From Doris montereyensis (lineage: Eukaryota > Mollusca > Gastropoda > Nudibranchia > Dorididae): a DNA stretch of 64,000 bases. Positions 1 through 13,000 of the stretch are shown piece by piece. The stretch is from positions 56,110 to 120,109 of the forward strand of contig JAXRKP010001494.1 of assembly GCA_037039925.1 (NCBI GenBank), in the 5' to 3' direction. Every line of letters starts with the position of its first letter. Positions within the stretch are counted from its first letter, which is position 1. The translations under genes and the position numbers were made by a program. Under the pieces are notes generated by a model, which did not search any database, had not been told where the DNA came from, and was given only the letters and a program-made list of their open reading frames with translations.

Positions 1-407
1 CTTTTATCGCTGGGTATTTCTCACTACCCCCCTCTCTTCCCATATCTCCCCTCTGTCAGTCTGCCAATGTCAGTCTCTGTTTCTCCCATTCTATCTTTGT
101 TTTTGTCGGTCTGTTTCCGTTTGTTTATGTCTGGTTTAACTAGTTTAAGTTACCTGTCCTTCCGTCACAATTTGTCCTTTCTTCCTTCCCGTCTATCTGT
201 CTGTTCATTATTGTAATGGCATTATGTTTGTGGTGTTTGTCTGTCTCTCCCTGCCTATATCTCTTTTCGCCCGTCTCTATCTCTTTCTATCCTTCTGTCT
301 TTCATTGTTTATTCTCCCTTCATCGTCTTTATCTCTGTCTACTGTGTGCCTAGCTACATGTATTTTCTAACTGTTCACCTCTGTCTGCCTGTCTGTCTGT
401 CTTTCTC
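1..407. other. pyrimidine-rich intergenic DNA
   Basis: T- and C-rich sequence with scattered tctgtct motifs leads into the CT microsatellite. I see no gene. Confidence 0.5.
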
Positions 408-554
<147 letters not shown>

Positions 555-816
555 TCTCTATGTAAACGAAATGCCATGCCTTCTTCGCGATACATGTATT
601 ATGTTTCATCTTGACTTTCGTTACTTGCCTGTATTCCAGATCTAAATTAGCTGCCAATTTTGATTTCATATGTAAGAAGCTATACAATATAAACATGCTA
701 AAGTACATAGGCTCCAAGACACATGCACTGTGCATGTACGTCGTTCAAATTCAAAGTCGCAAGGATCTTTATATAGTGAGTCAAATTTCAGATTGTCTGA
801 GACTACTGACATACTT

Positions 817-1143
817 TGCTTTGATTTGCCCTCATCCACAACTGATGAGATCTTGGGGTTTTTTGGAAGGATTTATTCATTTTTTTCCCGGACTGCCTTG
901 TGAACAGCCAAGGGTACTTTAAAGTGCACAGACTGTTGCGATCTGTACATGTGGTCTTCTTGTTACTACCCGTCTTCGATGAGACTAGATGTCGAGCCAC
1001 CTACCTGGACGCGGGGGCGGGGAGGGAATCTACTTGAAAAAAAAATTGAGAATGTTTTTGAACAGTCGGCGAGGGTTGAACCCTGAACCCACAACGTTTC
1101 GTTTGAGGAGCCGATACATTGCCTCTGGACTACTGAGTCCCCT
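817..1143 (-). mobile_element. tRNA-derived SINE, family A, copy 1
   Basis: Matches the reverse complement of the copies at 24701 and 38261, with the blocks atccacaactgatgagatc, ggactgcc..gtgaacag, ctacctggac and the tRNA-like head near 1070-1140. Confidence 0.75.
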
Positions 1144-1196
1144 ACTGCTGAAAGACAAACCAAGGAATAAAAACTTTTATGTGTAGAAAATGTTTG

Positions 1197-1338
1197 TGGG
1201 CAGTTGGTGGGCGGTGCTGGTATGTCCTACTTCTTTCGTTTAAAAATTCCAATATCTTTCATCATGTTTCATTTCAATTCGCCTTGAGATCACTCCATAT
1301 GGTGAACAGGGTAAATTTATTGTAATGAAACAAAGTGA
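1197..1338. repeat. dispersed repeat, family B, copy 1
   Basis: Contains ggtgctggtatgtcctactt, gccttgagatcactccatat and a terminal aatgaaacaaag. Similar blocks recur at 19022, 22132, 42750 and 56983. No coding capacity; probably a short non-autonomous element. Confidence 0.55.
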
Positions 1339-1448
1339 AAAGTGTGTATTTGACATATCATTTATCACTTAAAAGAAAGAAATATACGTGTATAATATAT
1401 CTTTGTCTTTTGTTTGTTTGTTTAATGGGGACAACGTGGTTCCCATGT

Positions 1449-1852
1449 ACTTGTATGTGCTTAGGCTGTCACAAAGTAGGTGTGCTCTCATTTATGTACA
1501 TGTGTGTGCTTAGGCTGTCACAAAGTAGGTGTGCTTTCATTTATGTACAGGTGTGTGCTTAGGGTGTCACAAAGTAGGTGTGTTTCCATTTATGTACATA
1601 TGTGTGCTTAGGCTGTCACAAAAGTAGGTGTGTTTCCATTTATGTACATGTGTGTGCTTAGGCTGTCACAAAAGTAGGTGTGTTTCCATTTATGTACATA
1701 TGAGTGCTTAGGCTGTCACAAAAGTAGGTGTGTTTCCATTTATGTACATATGTGTGCTTAGGCTGTCACAAAAGTAGATGTGTTTCCATTTATGTACATG
1801 TGGGCTTAGGCTGTCACAAAGTAGGTGTGTTTCCATTTATGTACATGTGTAA
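1449..1852. repeat. 49-50-bp tandem repeat, about 8 copies
   Basis: The block gcttaggctgtcacaaagta recurs every 48-50 bp, followed by ggtgtgtttccatttatgta. Some units carry an extra A in the caaa run. Confidence 0.93.
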
Positions 1853-2059
1853 GGGAGTTGATGTGTATAAATTGAGTACGTCTTTGTTTTTCTTGTATTA
1901 TGTAGGCCTATGATGATGAAAAGCGATATGGAGAGGAAATTAGTCTTAAACCTGTAACTTGCATTATTTTTAAAGTGTATGTCTTATTATCTTACCTGAT
2001 TGCCTGAGTTGTGCTTATGTTTTATGTCCTATTGCAACCGTTGTTTGCTTTTAAAACAG

Positions 2060-2382
2060 TGTCCTTTATGTATCATTTATGTATCACTTATATATCACTT
2101 ATGTATCTTGTATGTATCACTTATGTAGTATCACTTATGTATCTTTTATGTATTATGTATGTATCACTTATGTATCACTTATGTATCACTTATCTATCAT
2201 TTATGTATCATGTATGTATCACGTATGTATCATTTATGTATTATGTATGTATCACTTATGTAATATCACTTATATAAATGTATCTTTTATGTATCACACT
2301 TGTATCACTTATGTATCATTATATATCATGTATGTATCGTCTATGAGTCACTTATGTATCACTTATGTATCACTTATCTATC
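2060..2382. repeat. short-period (10-12 bp) repeat preceding the 37-bp array
   Basis: Irregular repeats of cttatgtatca and tgtatgtatca. These are the components of one half of the 37-bp unit that follows, so this looks like its ancestral form. Confidence 0.85.
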
Positions 2383-3690
2383 ACTCCATTCCAGTGTCCT
2401 TGTGTATCACTTATGTATCACTCCATTCCAGTGTCCTTGTGTATCACTTATGTATCACTCCATTCCAGTGTCCTTATGTATCATGTATGTATCACTCCAT
2501 TTCAGTGTCCTTATGTATTACGTATGTATCACTCCATTTCAGTGTCCTTATGTATCACGTATTGTATAACTCCATTCCAGTATCTTTATGTATCACGTAT
2601 GTATCACTCCATTCTAGTGTACTTATGTATCACGTATGTATCACTCCATTCCAGAGTCCTTATGTATCGCGTATGTATCACTCCATTCTAGTGTCCTTAT
2701 GTATCACATATGTATCACTCCATTCCAGTGTCCTTATGTATCGCGTATGTATCACTCCATTCCAGTGTACTTATGTATCACGTATGTATCACTCCATTCT
2801 AGTGTCCTTATGTATCATGTATGTATCACTCCATTCTAGTGTCCTTATGTATCACGTATGTATCACTCCATTCCAGAGTCCTTATGTATCGCGTATGTAT
2901 CACTCCATTCTAGTGTCCTTATGTATCACATATGTATCACTCCATTCCAGTGTCTTTATGTATCACGTATGTATAACTCCATTCCAGTATCCTTATGTAT
3001 CACGTATGTATCACTCCATTCCAGTGTACTTATGTATCACGTATTGTATAACTCCATTCCAGTATCCTTATGTATCGCGTATGTATAACTCCATTCCAGT
3101 GTCCTTATGTATCACGTATTGTATAACTCCATTCCAGTATCTTTATGTATCACGTATGTATCACTCCATTCTAGTGTCCTGATGTATCATGTATGTATCA
3201 CTCCATTCCAGTGTCCTTAATGTATCGTGTATGTATCACTCCATTCCAGTGTCTTTATGTATCACGTATGTATTACTCCATTCCAGTGTCCTTATATATC
3301 ACGTATTGTATCACTCCATGCCAGTGTCCTTATGTATCGCGTATGTATCACTCCATTCCAGTGTACTTATGTATCACGTATGTATCACTCCATTCCAATG
3401 TACTTATGTATCACGTATGTATCACTCCATTCTAGTGTCCTTATGTATCACGTATGTATCACTCCATTCTAGTGTCCTTATGTATCACGTATGTATCACT
3501 CCATTCCAGAGTCCTTATGTATGGCGTATGTATCACTCCATTCCAGTGTCCTTATGTATCACGTATGTATCACTCCATTCCAGTGTCCTTATGTATCACT
3601 CCATTCCAGTGTCCTTATGTATCGCGTATATGTATCACTCCATTCCAGTGTCCTTATTTATCGTGTATGTATCACTCCATTCCAGCGGCA
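2383..3690. repeat. 37-bp minisatellite, about 35 copies
   Basis: Each unit is gtatcactccattccagtgt plus ccttatgtatcacgtat. The unit has no stop codon on the + strand and 37 is not a multiple of 3, so all three + frames stay open. The resulting peptides are artefacts. Confidence 0.95.
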
Positions 3691-3980
3691 TTCCTTGGTT
3701 TCTATTTTGTGAAGTAATATTGCATGTTCATGTATTACATATATTACAAAATGACTGTCTTTTTTGTTGGGAACGTTTTTGAGGAATGGTGGAATTTTTC
3801 TTTTTATATTTGTATAAGCATGAATACTATTACATATGTCTTTCATCTTGCATTTTCCTTTTAATTCCCCACTGAGATTAACAAATATGGTGGATGAGGA
3901 AAATGCTAGTCAAACGAACAGAAATTAGTCTTTTCCAGAGCATTAAAAAAAATTGTATTTGTTTCAGACATTCACTCAAT

Positions 3981-4098
3981 ATGGGAAAACTCACAGCCTT
4001 TGAAATAGTCCTTGCAAATGCAAGTGGAGTATTTTATTCTGGGAATATCATTCAAGGACATGTCAACATAGAGCTGTCCGAACCCATGAAAATGAGAG
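3981..4098 (+). CDS. gene 1 coding exon 1
   Basis: The exon is entered by the acceptor ending at 3967 and starts translation at 3981 with MGKLTAFEIVLANASGVF. It ends at AGAG before the donor gtaatt (phase 1). It encodes the first strands of the arrestin N domain, including the GNIIQG turn. Confidence 0.93.
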
Positions 4099-7000
4099 GT
4101 AATTAATACAAATATGGTTCTGTTATTCTCTCGCTCTTTATGGTCAGCAGAACAATATATCAAAACAATGACTTTATGACAAAGAAAATAGAAAGTATAT
4201 CTGCTTTACCGTTTATTTGTTACATTAGTTTTTAGAGATCACATTTAATAAGATAAGCAGCAGTTTTTTATAGGAGCATACTATGCTTTTCTCTTATTTT
4301 GTAGTGTTGGACAAGGGTAAGAGAGGAACAAAAAATGTTTGCTTTTAACTCTTGTTTTTCAGGACCCGTCACAATAAAGTTAAAACTAAAATATGTGGAG
4401 TGATTTGACTCATGATATTAAAGCTTAATGGTGGTTTAAAATTCTGAAGCGATAAATGGCTCCTTGATCGTTAATTCTAGCGCACATAGATCAATAATTT
4501 TCCGACAAATATTTATTGCTAAATTAGTGAAACCGTTAGACTCACGTATCACTCCATTCTAGTGTCCTTATGTATCACGTATGTATCACTCGATTCTACT
4601 GTCCTAATGTATCGTGTATGTATCACTCCATTCTAGTGTCCTTATGTATCACACTCTAAACTGTTTCAGTAAATCTAGTTTTCCTCAGCAGGAATTGAAA
4701 AGACTGTAATTGCTCATGAATGAATCTTGCCACTGAATGCATAGCCAAGTGAATTTCCTATTTTATTTTGAAGGGTCTCTCTCCATTTGATGAGACAAGT
4801 GGAATATAAAAAATGTTACCCTCTTCTAGTTTTTTTAGAGATAATTAAATGAGTCAATGAAAATTAATTTGTTGATAAAAATAGATTGATAGTAATGATA
4901 GATAAACGGTAAAATTTTAAAAATGTCCATTCCCAAACCTAATATGTGTTTATATATATATTAAAATTCCTATCTTACTTCATATGTTGTCTCATTCAGG
5001 AATAAAGTTGAATTTTGAGGGCAAAGCATATGTTCATTGGTCAGAAACTCACAGCAGTGGTTCTGGTAAAAACAGAAGAACCCACACTCGGCACTATTCA
5101 GCCACAGAGAACTATTTCAACCAGGACGTGCTTCTTCATGGAATTTGTGAGTCTAAACGCTTTGATTAATGATTTCAAAATGTGTTTATGATCAAGTTTT
5201 TAAATTTGTGTGTGTGTGTGTAAATATTGATTTACATGTTTTTTTTAACCTTATGACATAGGAAATGATCTGAATTGATCCCTAAGGGTAATTTTTCTCT
5301 TGTGAATGATTCTAAATGTTTGCGCAACCAACAATGGATTGACGATGGTGCAAACCAAAATGTTTTAAACTGTATGGGACAAACTTCAAAGGAACGCAAT
5401 GGTTTACGTTACGTTAAAATGCTCCGTCGGCTTTGTCACATATAGTTCAAAGTAGACGATATCATCCCCATATTAGCTGAGTGATAAGAACAATAAAAAT
5501 TACAATGAAAAGAATGAGATGAAAATAGAAAAGGGTGACAAAATTATCTCCTTTTTTACTTTTTTTATTGGACATTAGATTTTTTTAAAATGAGTAATTA
5601 TGTTACCTTAAATGTGGTTACTATAAATATTATATGAAATAACTGAGTTGAATTTTTCTTGGCACAAAAGTAGACTTAATTAAACACAAAAATCTTACTT
5701 TGTTTAGAAAAAAAGCTCCATGCAATAGCAATTGCTGATCAAAATTATTATTCCATCATCTCTTAGTTGTACAATTTGTTTAAATGATTTCCATTTCATG
5801 CAATTTTATTGTGGTATTCTTTACAGGGTCCGGTCAAGGAAGCACTACCACTGAACTGCCGCATGGTCGTCACACATTCCCGTTTCAATTCCAACTTCCG
5901 CAGGGACTTCCATCATCATTTGAGGGTGGTATTGGACATGTTAGATATTCCGTGAAGGCCACGATAGACAAGCCATGGAAATTTGATCACAAAACGAAGA
6001 GGGTCTTTACTGTCATAAGTATTCTGGATTTGAATTCTCAGCCTGCATACATGGTTTGTCATTTGATATTGCTTTTTTTTTTAAAAAAAAGATTCCGTAA
6101 TTTACAAATGAATAAAGAATTTTATACCATTATGATGTAAATCGAAGTACTGTGTTTACACTTTAAAACCTCTGTGATTTATAGGATAGAGCACAGTGAT
6201 CTAAAAGGTAAAAAAAAGAGGAAACAGAATGAAATAGTGTTCATTTCTATAAATTCATTCCTCTTCTATTTTCTTACTGATAACAAAACAAGGTAAGCCT
6301 AATTCAGTTTTAATCCAGTCTATGATTAGTCTTTACTTGTGACAGCCATTTTAGATTTAAAAGGGGAAGTGTATGTTGTTGATAAGTGTTATTATCGTCA
6401 AAAGCATTGGGCAATGTAAACTTTGAGATACCCTCTGTCTGTTAAACACAAGTAACAGATGTTTACTTGCTCAGGGTGGCAAAGCAGATGAAGACTGATG
6501 TTCTTTTTAAATGTCCCACCTCTGTACAACAGCGACAGTTTTTCATGAGTTGTTCTTTCAGGAGTCATAGCTCCCTTTCCTTTCTCGGAGATGAGAAATT
6601 TATACGCAGTTGTTTAGGATTCCAATGAGACACATCGACAAGAAGGATTGCAGATGGAGTCATTCCTGGTTACGTGTGTCTTCAGTAAAGCTTAAAGTCA
6701 TGATTAAGTCTCATCTGTGAAAAAGTCATATGGTATAAATTGCTTGTCACAGTTGTGGGCATAGATCAGTGAATTGATGAATCTGCAACAATCACAATTC
6801 TGTTTTGTTTATAATTTTGTAATTGTTGATGTAGAACCGCCATGCCAGGCTGTAAACAATTATAATGTTATGGAAACTTCAGACACTATTCCTTTAACAT
6901 TTTTGTTTGTTCACAGAATCGAATGCAAGGGAGTAACCAGAAGCATCTGTGCTGCTTGTGTTGCAAGTCAGGGCCGATAACCGCAAATTTTTACCTTGAA

Positions 7001-10000
7001 CGCCAAGGTTATGTTCCAGGAGAGGCTATCAAACTGTATGCAGAAATAAGTAATGGTGCTAATAGAAAAATGGACAAGTCTTATGTGGAACTAAAAATGG
7101 TGAGTCAAATGAAGAAAGAGATAACATGTACATCATCACTGCATTTTGCTATCCGCATAATGGAGCATTGAGCTAGTGTCTGGATAATCGAAAAAAATTT
7201 CCTTCTCGGCTGATAAATCAATTACCTCCATGATTCTTACATGTTGTATAAGACTTGATGCTACATGAGTGCAAAGTGAAGAAGTAGTTAATTATCTTCA
7301 TTAACACATTGTTTATGGGCCACGCGCGTATTGCATACCTAATCCTGCATGCGCCATACGAGTCTGGTCACTGCCGAGAACAGGTGCGACGAACACGCAT
7401 TTAGCGCAGCAGAAAGACCGACTGGCGTGCTGATTTCACAGGCGTGTTTTGACAGCTGGAACGAAGACGTTTAGCACAGCAGAATAGAGCTGACTGGCTG
7501 GTCACTGATAGTACTTTTACTAACTCTTCTAGCCAAGGGCATTTAACGCTTTGTATTATTGCTTACTTTTATTATTATGTAGTAAAGATAATCATTCCCT
7601 TTTGAAACAATATCATCTATTACACATGCTATGAGTTTGCGTCCCGAAAATACGAAAAGATGAAGATCAACAAGAAGAAAAGCAATAAGATTATAAAGGA
7701 AAAGAAGACAATCGACAAGAAGGAGAGCAATAAGATTAAAGGAAAAGAAGACAATCAACAAGAAGGAAAGCAATAAGATTATAAAGGAAAAGAAGATCAA
7801 GAAGAGGAGGAGGAGCAGCAGAAGAACAAGAAGACAAAGAAGAAGAAGAGGACAAAAGAGGAGAAAAAAAGAAGAAGAAGTTCAGCAAGAACGAACACAA
7901 TAAGAAAAAGAAGGAAAAGAAGAAGAAAAAGAGGAGGAGGAGCAGAAGTATAAGGAGATCAAGAAGAGGAAGAGGAGAAGCAGAAAAATAAGAAAATTGA
8001 GAAGAGGAAGAGGAGTAGAAGAATAAGAAGAGAAAGAAGAAGAGGAGGAGGAGGAACAAAAGAATAATAGGACAAAGACAAAGAAGAAGACAAAAGAGGA
8101 GTAGGAAGGGAAGAAGAAAATCAAGAGGAAGAATAGGAGGAAGAATAAGAGGCCAAAGAAGAAGCAGAGGAGGAAGATAGCAGAAAAATAAGAAGATAAA
8201 GGAGAAGGAGAGGAGGAGCAAAAGAAGAAGAAGACAACGAAGAAGAAAAAGAAGACAAAAGAGGAGCAGGAAAGGAAGAAGAAGATCAGCAAGAAGGAGA
8301 ACTATAAGAAGAAGGAGGAATAGGAGAAGATCAAGAAGAAAAAAAGAGGGGGAGGAGCAGCAGCAGAAGAATAAGAAGAGAAAGAAGAAGAAGAGGAAGG
8401 GGAGGAGCAAAAGAATAATAAGACGAAGAAGAAGGCAACAGAGTAGGAAAGGAAGAAAAAGAAGACAAAGAAGAAGAAGAAGAAAATCGATAAGATCAAA
8501 AAAAAAGACGAGCAGAAGGAAGAGCAGGTGAACAAGAAGACAAAGAACTGGAAGAAGACAAAAGATAAATAATAGGGGAATAATAATAATAATGATAAGA
8601 AGAAGAAGAAGGGGACTTCTGGACAACAGGGCCGCAATGAAGGCGCGTTTGTGATCTGCTGTCCCAAAACAGGCAGGTTCATGGAAAGTTATATAAATTC
8701 AGGGTCATGTAGAAGTTATCCGTGCTTGTGTGGTATGAACAGTGATTTTTTAATCTAGATTTGTAAATATGAGTGTAAAGAGAATGATTAATATAGCCCA
8801 GAAATGTGTGCAAAGTGAAAAAGCGTGTCAAAACTCTTTAGACGACAAATCTACTTATAGTTAATCTAAAATTACCCAATTTATGACTCAAAATATTTCA
8901 TCGACTAACATTCTTATAATGGAGAAAAGGAAATTCGAAATATTAATTAACAAATGGAAAGAAGATATCATAGGTCATTCTCTATTCTTTCTTTCTTTCT
9001 CTCTTTATCAGTTCCCATTCTCCTTTCGTTGTATGGGTCCAGATGACCAAGATGATCTTTCTCCATGATGCCTTGTCCTGGCATTTTCTGTTTCCTTCCA
9101 AAAAAGTTAAATTTCTATACTTCAATGCCCCTTTTATATCTTCTTCCTACATTCTCTGAGGTCTGCCTTTTGGTCTTTTACCTTGAGTTTTAACACTGTT
9201 AAGCTATTCTATTGTCATTCATTCTGTTAACATGCCCAAACCATCTCAATTGATTTGTTTCTATCTTAGATTTTATGCCATCTGCTTTGGTTTGATCTCT
9301 TATTGTTGTGTTTCTGATTTTGTCTCTTTTAGTCTTCCCTACTACTCTTCTTAGATATTTCATTTCAGCTGCCTGTACTCTACTGTATTCTCTACTGTCT
9401 AAGGTCAAGGTTTCGCTGCCATAGACGAGAGTAGGACAATAAACTGTATTGTATACTGCTATTTTGGTTTTTGTAAACAATTTTTGCTTACCTACAAATG
9501 CCTTTCCTAGATGGTTATATATTGCACTTGCCTTTTTGATTCTCTGGCTGATTTCTTCTCTTAGCTTTCTCTCTGAGCTAATCATTACTCCTAGGTAATT
9601 GTAGCTTTGAACTTGTTTTAATTTCACCCTGGACAATTTAAGATTTTGTGTTTTAACATCCCTAGTTACACTAGCATTGTTTTGGTTTTCTTTGCATTTA
9701 CTCTCATTTCTCTTTTATTTAGTTCATTGTTCATTATGTTGATATTTGACTGAAGGTCACTTTCTGATTTTCCAAACAGAACGAAATCATCGGCAAATGA
9801 AAGCATTGATACATTTACTGGCTTAAGCTTCCACACACCTACATTCATTTTCTTCATTTTTGAGGATGCCTTTGCGACTAAATCCATAAATGTGATAAAC
9901 AAAAGAGGACTTAGGATACAACCCTATCTTACTCCTATATCTACATCAAATTCTGCAGATACGTTTCCAGCTACTCTCACTGCACATGTTGGTTTATTGT

Positions 10001-13000
10001 AAAAAGATTTAATGGCTTCTATTAAATTTTGCTCTGCATTGTGTTCTTTTAAGGAATTCCATAGTTCGTCCCTCCTCACAGTGTCAAATGCCTTTTCTAA
10101 GTCAATAAAAGACAGGTGCAAATCAATGTTTCTCTCAAGGAATTTTTCTACTATTTGTCAAATTGTAAATATGTGGTCTTGTACACTTCTTCCTGGTCTA
10201 AATCCACTCTGATGCTCTTTAATCTGATCCTTTATTCTTTTCCTTAGTCTCATTTCCAGTATCCTGGCATATACTTTTCCTGGAACGCTAAGTAGTGATA
10301 TCCGTTTATAGTTTGAGTATTCCATAGTTGATCCCTTTCTTATGTATTGGTACTACCGTTCCCTTCTTCCAGTTGTCTGGCACCTGTTTGGACTTCCATG
10401 CTTGTTGGCATATTGCATGTATATTGTATGTAGTAGTTTGTCTGCCTCTCTCCCTTGGTTTTTAATCATTTCTGGATAAACTTGATCTGCTCCTGGGGCT
10501 TTTCCTAATTTCACTTTTCTTATAGCTGTTTGGATTTCTTCCATTGATACATCTTCAGCTGTCTCCTCTGGATTACTTGTTACTCTTACTAATTGATCTT
10601 TATTCCTTGTTTCATACGTTCTGGAGGGTTATGTAATTGGTGAAGATGCTTTCTCCATGTTTCCATGATTTGCGCTGTCTTCTTTCATTATTTCTCCTTT
10701 GACATTCTTAATTTGTCGTATTGGGAATGCTTTGGTCTTTCTCATGCTCTTCATTGCCCCCAAAAACAGCTTTTGATTTCCTAGATAGCTTTCTTGAAGT
10801 CTTTGTCCAAACTCTACCCATTGTTCCTGACTTCCTCTTTGGCAATAGTTCTTTTATTCACGTAATCTATCCTATCCTCTGGTCTCTTCGTTTGCAAGTA
10901 TTTCTTCCAGGCATCTTTCTTTTCTTTGATCTTAGTCTTGACATTCTCATTCCACCATGCTGTTTTTTTCCCCATCTCCTTTAATTTGTCTCCTACAATA
11001 GAGCTGTTCAGTACAACTGAGGAGTGTTTCTTTATACATCTGCCACTTTTCTTCTATTGTGCTATCATTCAGATACATCTGTCTTTCATTGATAAATCTT
11101 TTTATCCTCGATTGGTATACCTGTTTTACTACTGGTTTATTTAGTTCCTCTATTTTGAGTTTAGTAGCTTTCTTCTCTTTCCTTTTCTGTTTGTTTTCTT
11201 CAGTCAGTAATTTCATTTTGGCAATCACTACATGATGATCACTAAATATTTCTGCTCCTCTGTTTACTCTTGCATCCAATGTACCGTAAAAAGGGAGCTG
11301 TTAACTATTATGTAGTCTATCATTGACTTTTCACACCTGTCTTCATTTACTCTTGTATATTTGTGGATATCTTTTTGAGGAAAGAAGGTGTTAGCTATTT
11401 TCATGTTATTCTTTAGGCAAGAATCCATTAGTCTCTCTCCATTTGGAGAAGTTGTTGTCTCTTCTTCTTTATCTATAACTCCTCCTGACGTTTCTACATT
11501 GTTGCCAACTCTAGCATTTAAATCTTCTAAAAGCATTAGTTCCTGTTTGGGTTTAAGATTCTCTGCAGTTATTTGTAAATCGTTTTCGAAGATATCTTTT
11601 TCTTCTTTAGTTGCGTCTTCGTTTGATCATTAAGCTATTAATAATTTAATTTCTCTTCCTTTTGGTTTAATGTTTACTTCTAATAGCCGTGGGCTTATAA
11701 ATTTCCAACTTTCTAGTAGCTTTTCATGCCTTTTATGCACTAGGAGGCCAACTCCTGCTCTAACTCTATCTTTGACATCTACTCCTGATAAGATTAAAAT
11801 ATGACTTGGTCCTACATTTTCTATTCCTTGTCCTTTTTTCTTTGTTTCTGTAATGGCTAAAATGTCTACTTTGAATTTTTCCATTTCTTCAACTAATTCT
11901 AACTCTTTTCCATTTATTTCCCTAACGTTCTATGTTCCAAAAATCACAATCCGTATTTGTTCCCAAATTCGTCTTCGAAAGATCAAGCCGGTTATATTAT
12001 ATTTATTTTTTCTCTGAATCAGTTTGTTTTTGAATAAGCAGGGGATTAGCCCACTGTACCCTAGGTAGATGGTGGGATTGCCACCTTGAGGCCCCCTACC
12101 GGGCCTTGTTATTTTCTGTCAGGGTTAACTCCCTTAGCCTTTAGTCATTCAAGATCAGCCTGCAAGGCAGGAGGTTGTTATTTTCTGCCAGGGTTAACTC
12201 CCTTAGCCTTTGGTCAGTCAAGACTGGCCTGCAAGGCAGCAGGTTGTTTTCTCTCAGAGTTAACTCCCTTAGCCTTTGGTCGGCCAAGACCCGCCTGCAA
12301 GGCAGCAAGAGACACGTGGAGGGCAGGATTATGTACTCCTCGTACTGGTGCTTACCTGCCCACTGCCTATAGTTCTCTATTCAAATTGAAGAAATAAAAG
12401 GAATCTTATTTTATCTACAATTTGAAAACCAGAAACTGAGAAAGGAAGTAGATACCAGCATGCAGGTTATCAGTAGGCTCAAAGAGGAGAATAAAGAAAT
12501 AAAGGACTCACTAAAGCTGGTTTATTGGAAATCTGTTGATAATGAACAATACAGCAGAAGGAATTCACTGCGTGTCTTTGCGTGAGGGAAGATGTAAGAG
12601 AGACGGGAGAAATATGTAAAAGTAAATTTGTGGACCCAGTGAATTCCAAAATGGGAGTTATAATCAACAAAACAGACATAGACGTCACCCATCGTGTGGG
12701 CAGACCTAACGTTGGCAATGGAATGCCCAACAGGCCAATCACAGTGTCAAAGGAAGGCCCAACAGGTCAATCACAGTGTCAAAGGAAGGCCAAACAGGCC
12801 AATCACAGTGTCAAAGGAATGCCCAACAGGCCAATCACAGTGTCAAAGGAATGCCCAACAGGCCAATCACAGTGTCAAAGGAATGCCCAACAGGCCAATC
12901 ACAGTGTCAAAGGAATGCCCAACAGGCCAATCACAGTGTCAAAGGAAGGCCCAACAGGCCAATCACAGTGTCAAAGGAAGGCCCAAAGGCCCAAACAGGC

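Noticed and set aside
2383..3690. CRISPR-like 37-bp repeat
   Set aside because: No spacers; the whole unit is repeated head to tail.
7736..8682. A 296-residue Leu/Phe-rich - strand frame
   Set aside because: Complement of the purine-rich tract in gene 1 intron 4.
9012..9068. Possible host exon antisense to the LINE
   Set aside because: The sequence is the LINE 3' region, repeated at 39460 and 59210.
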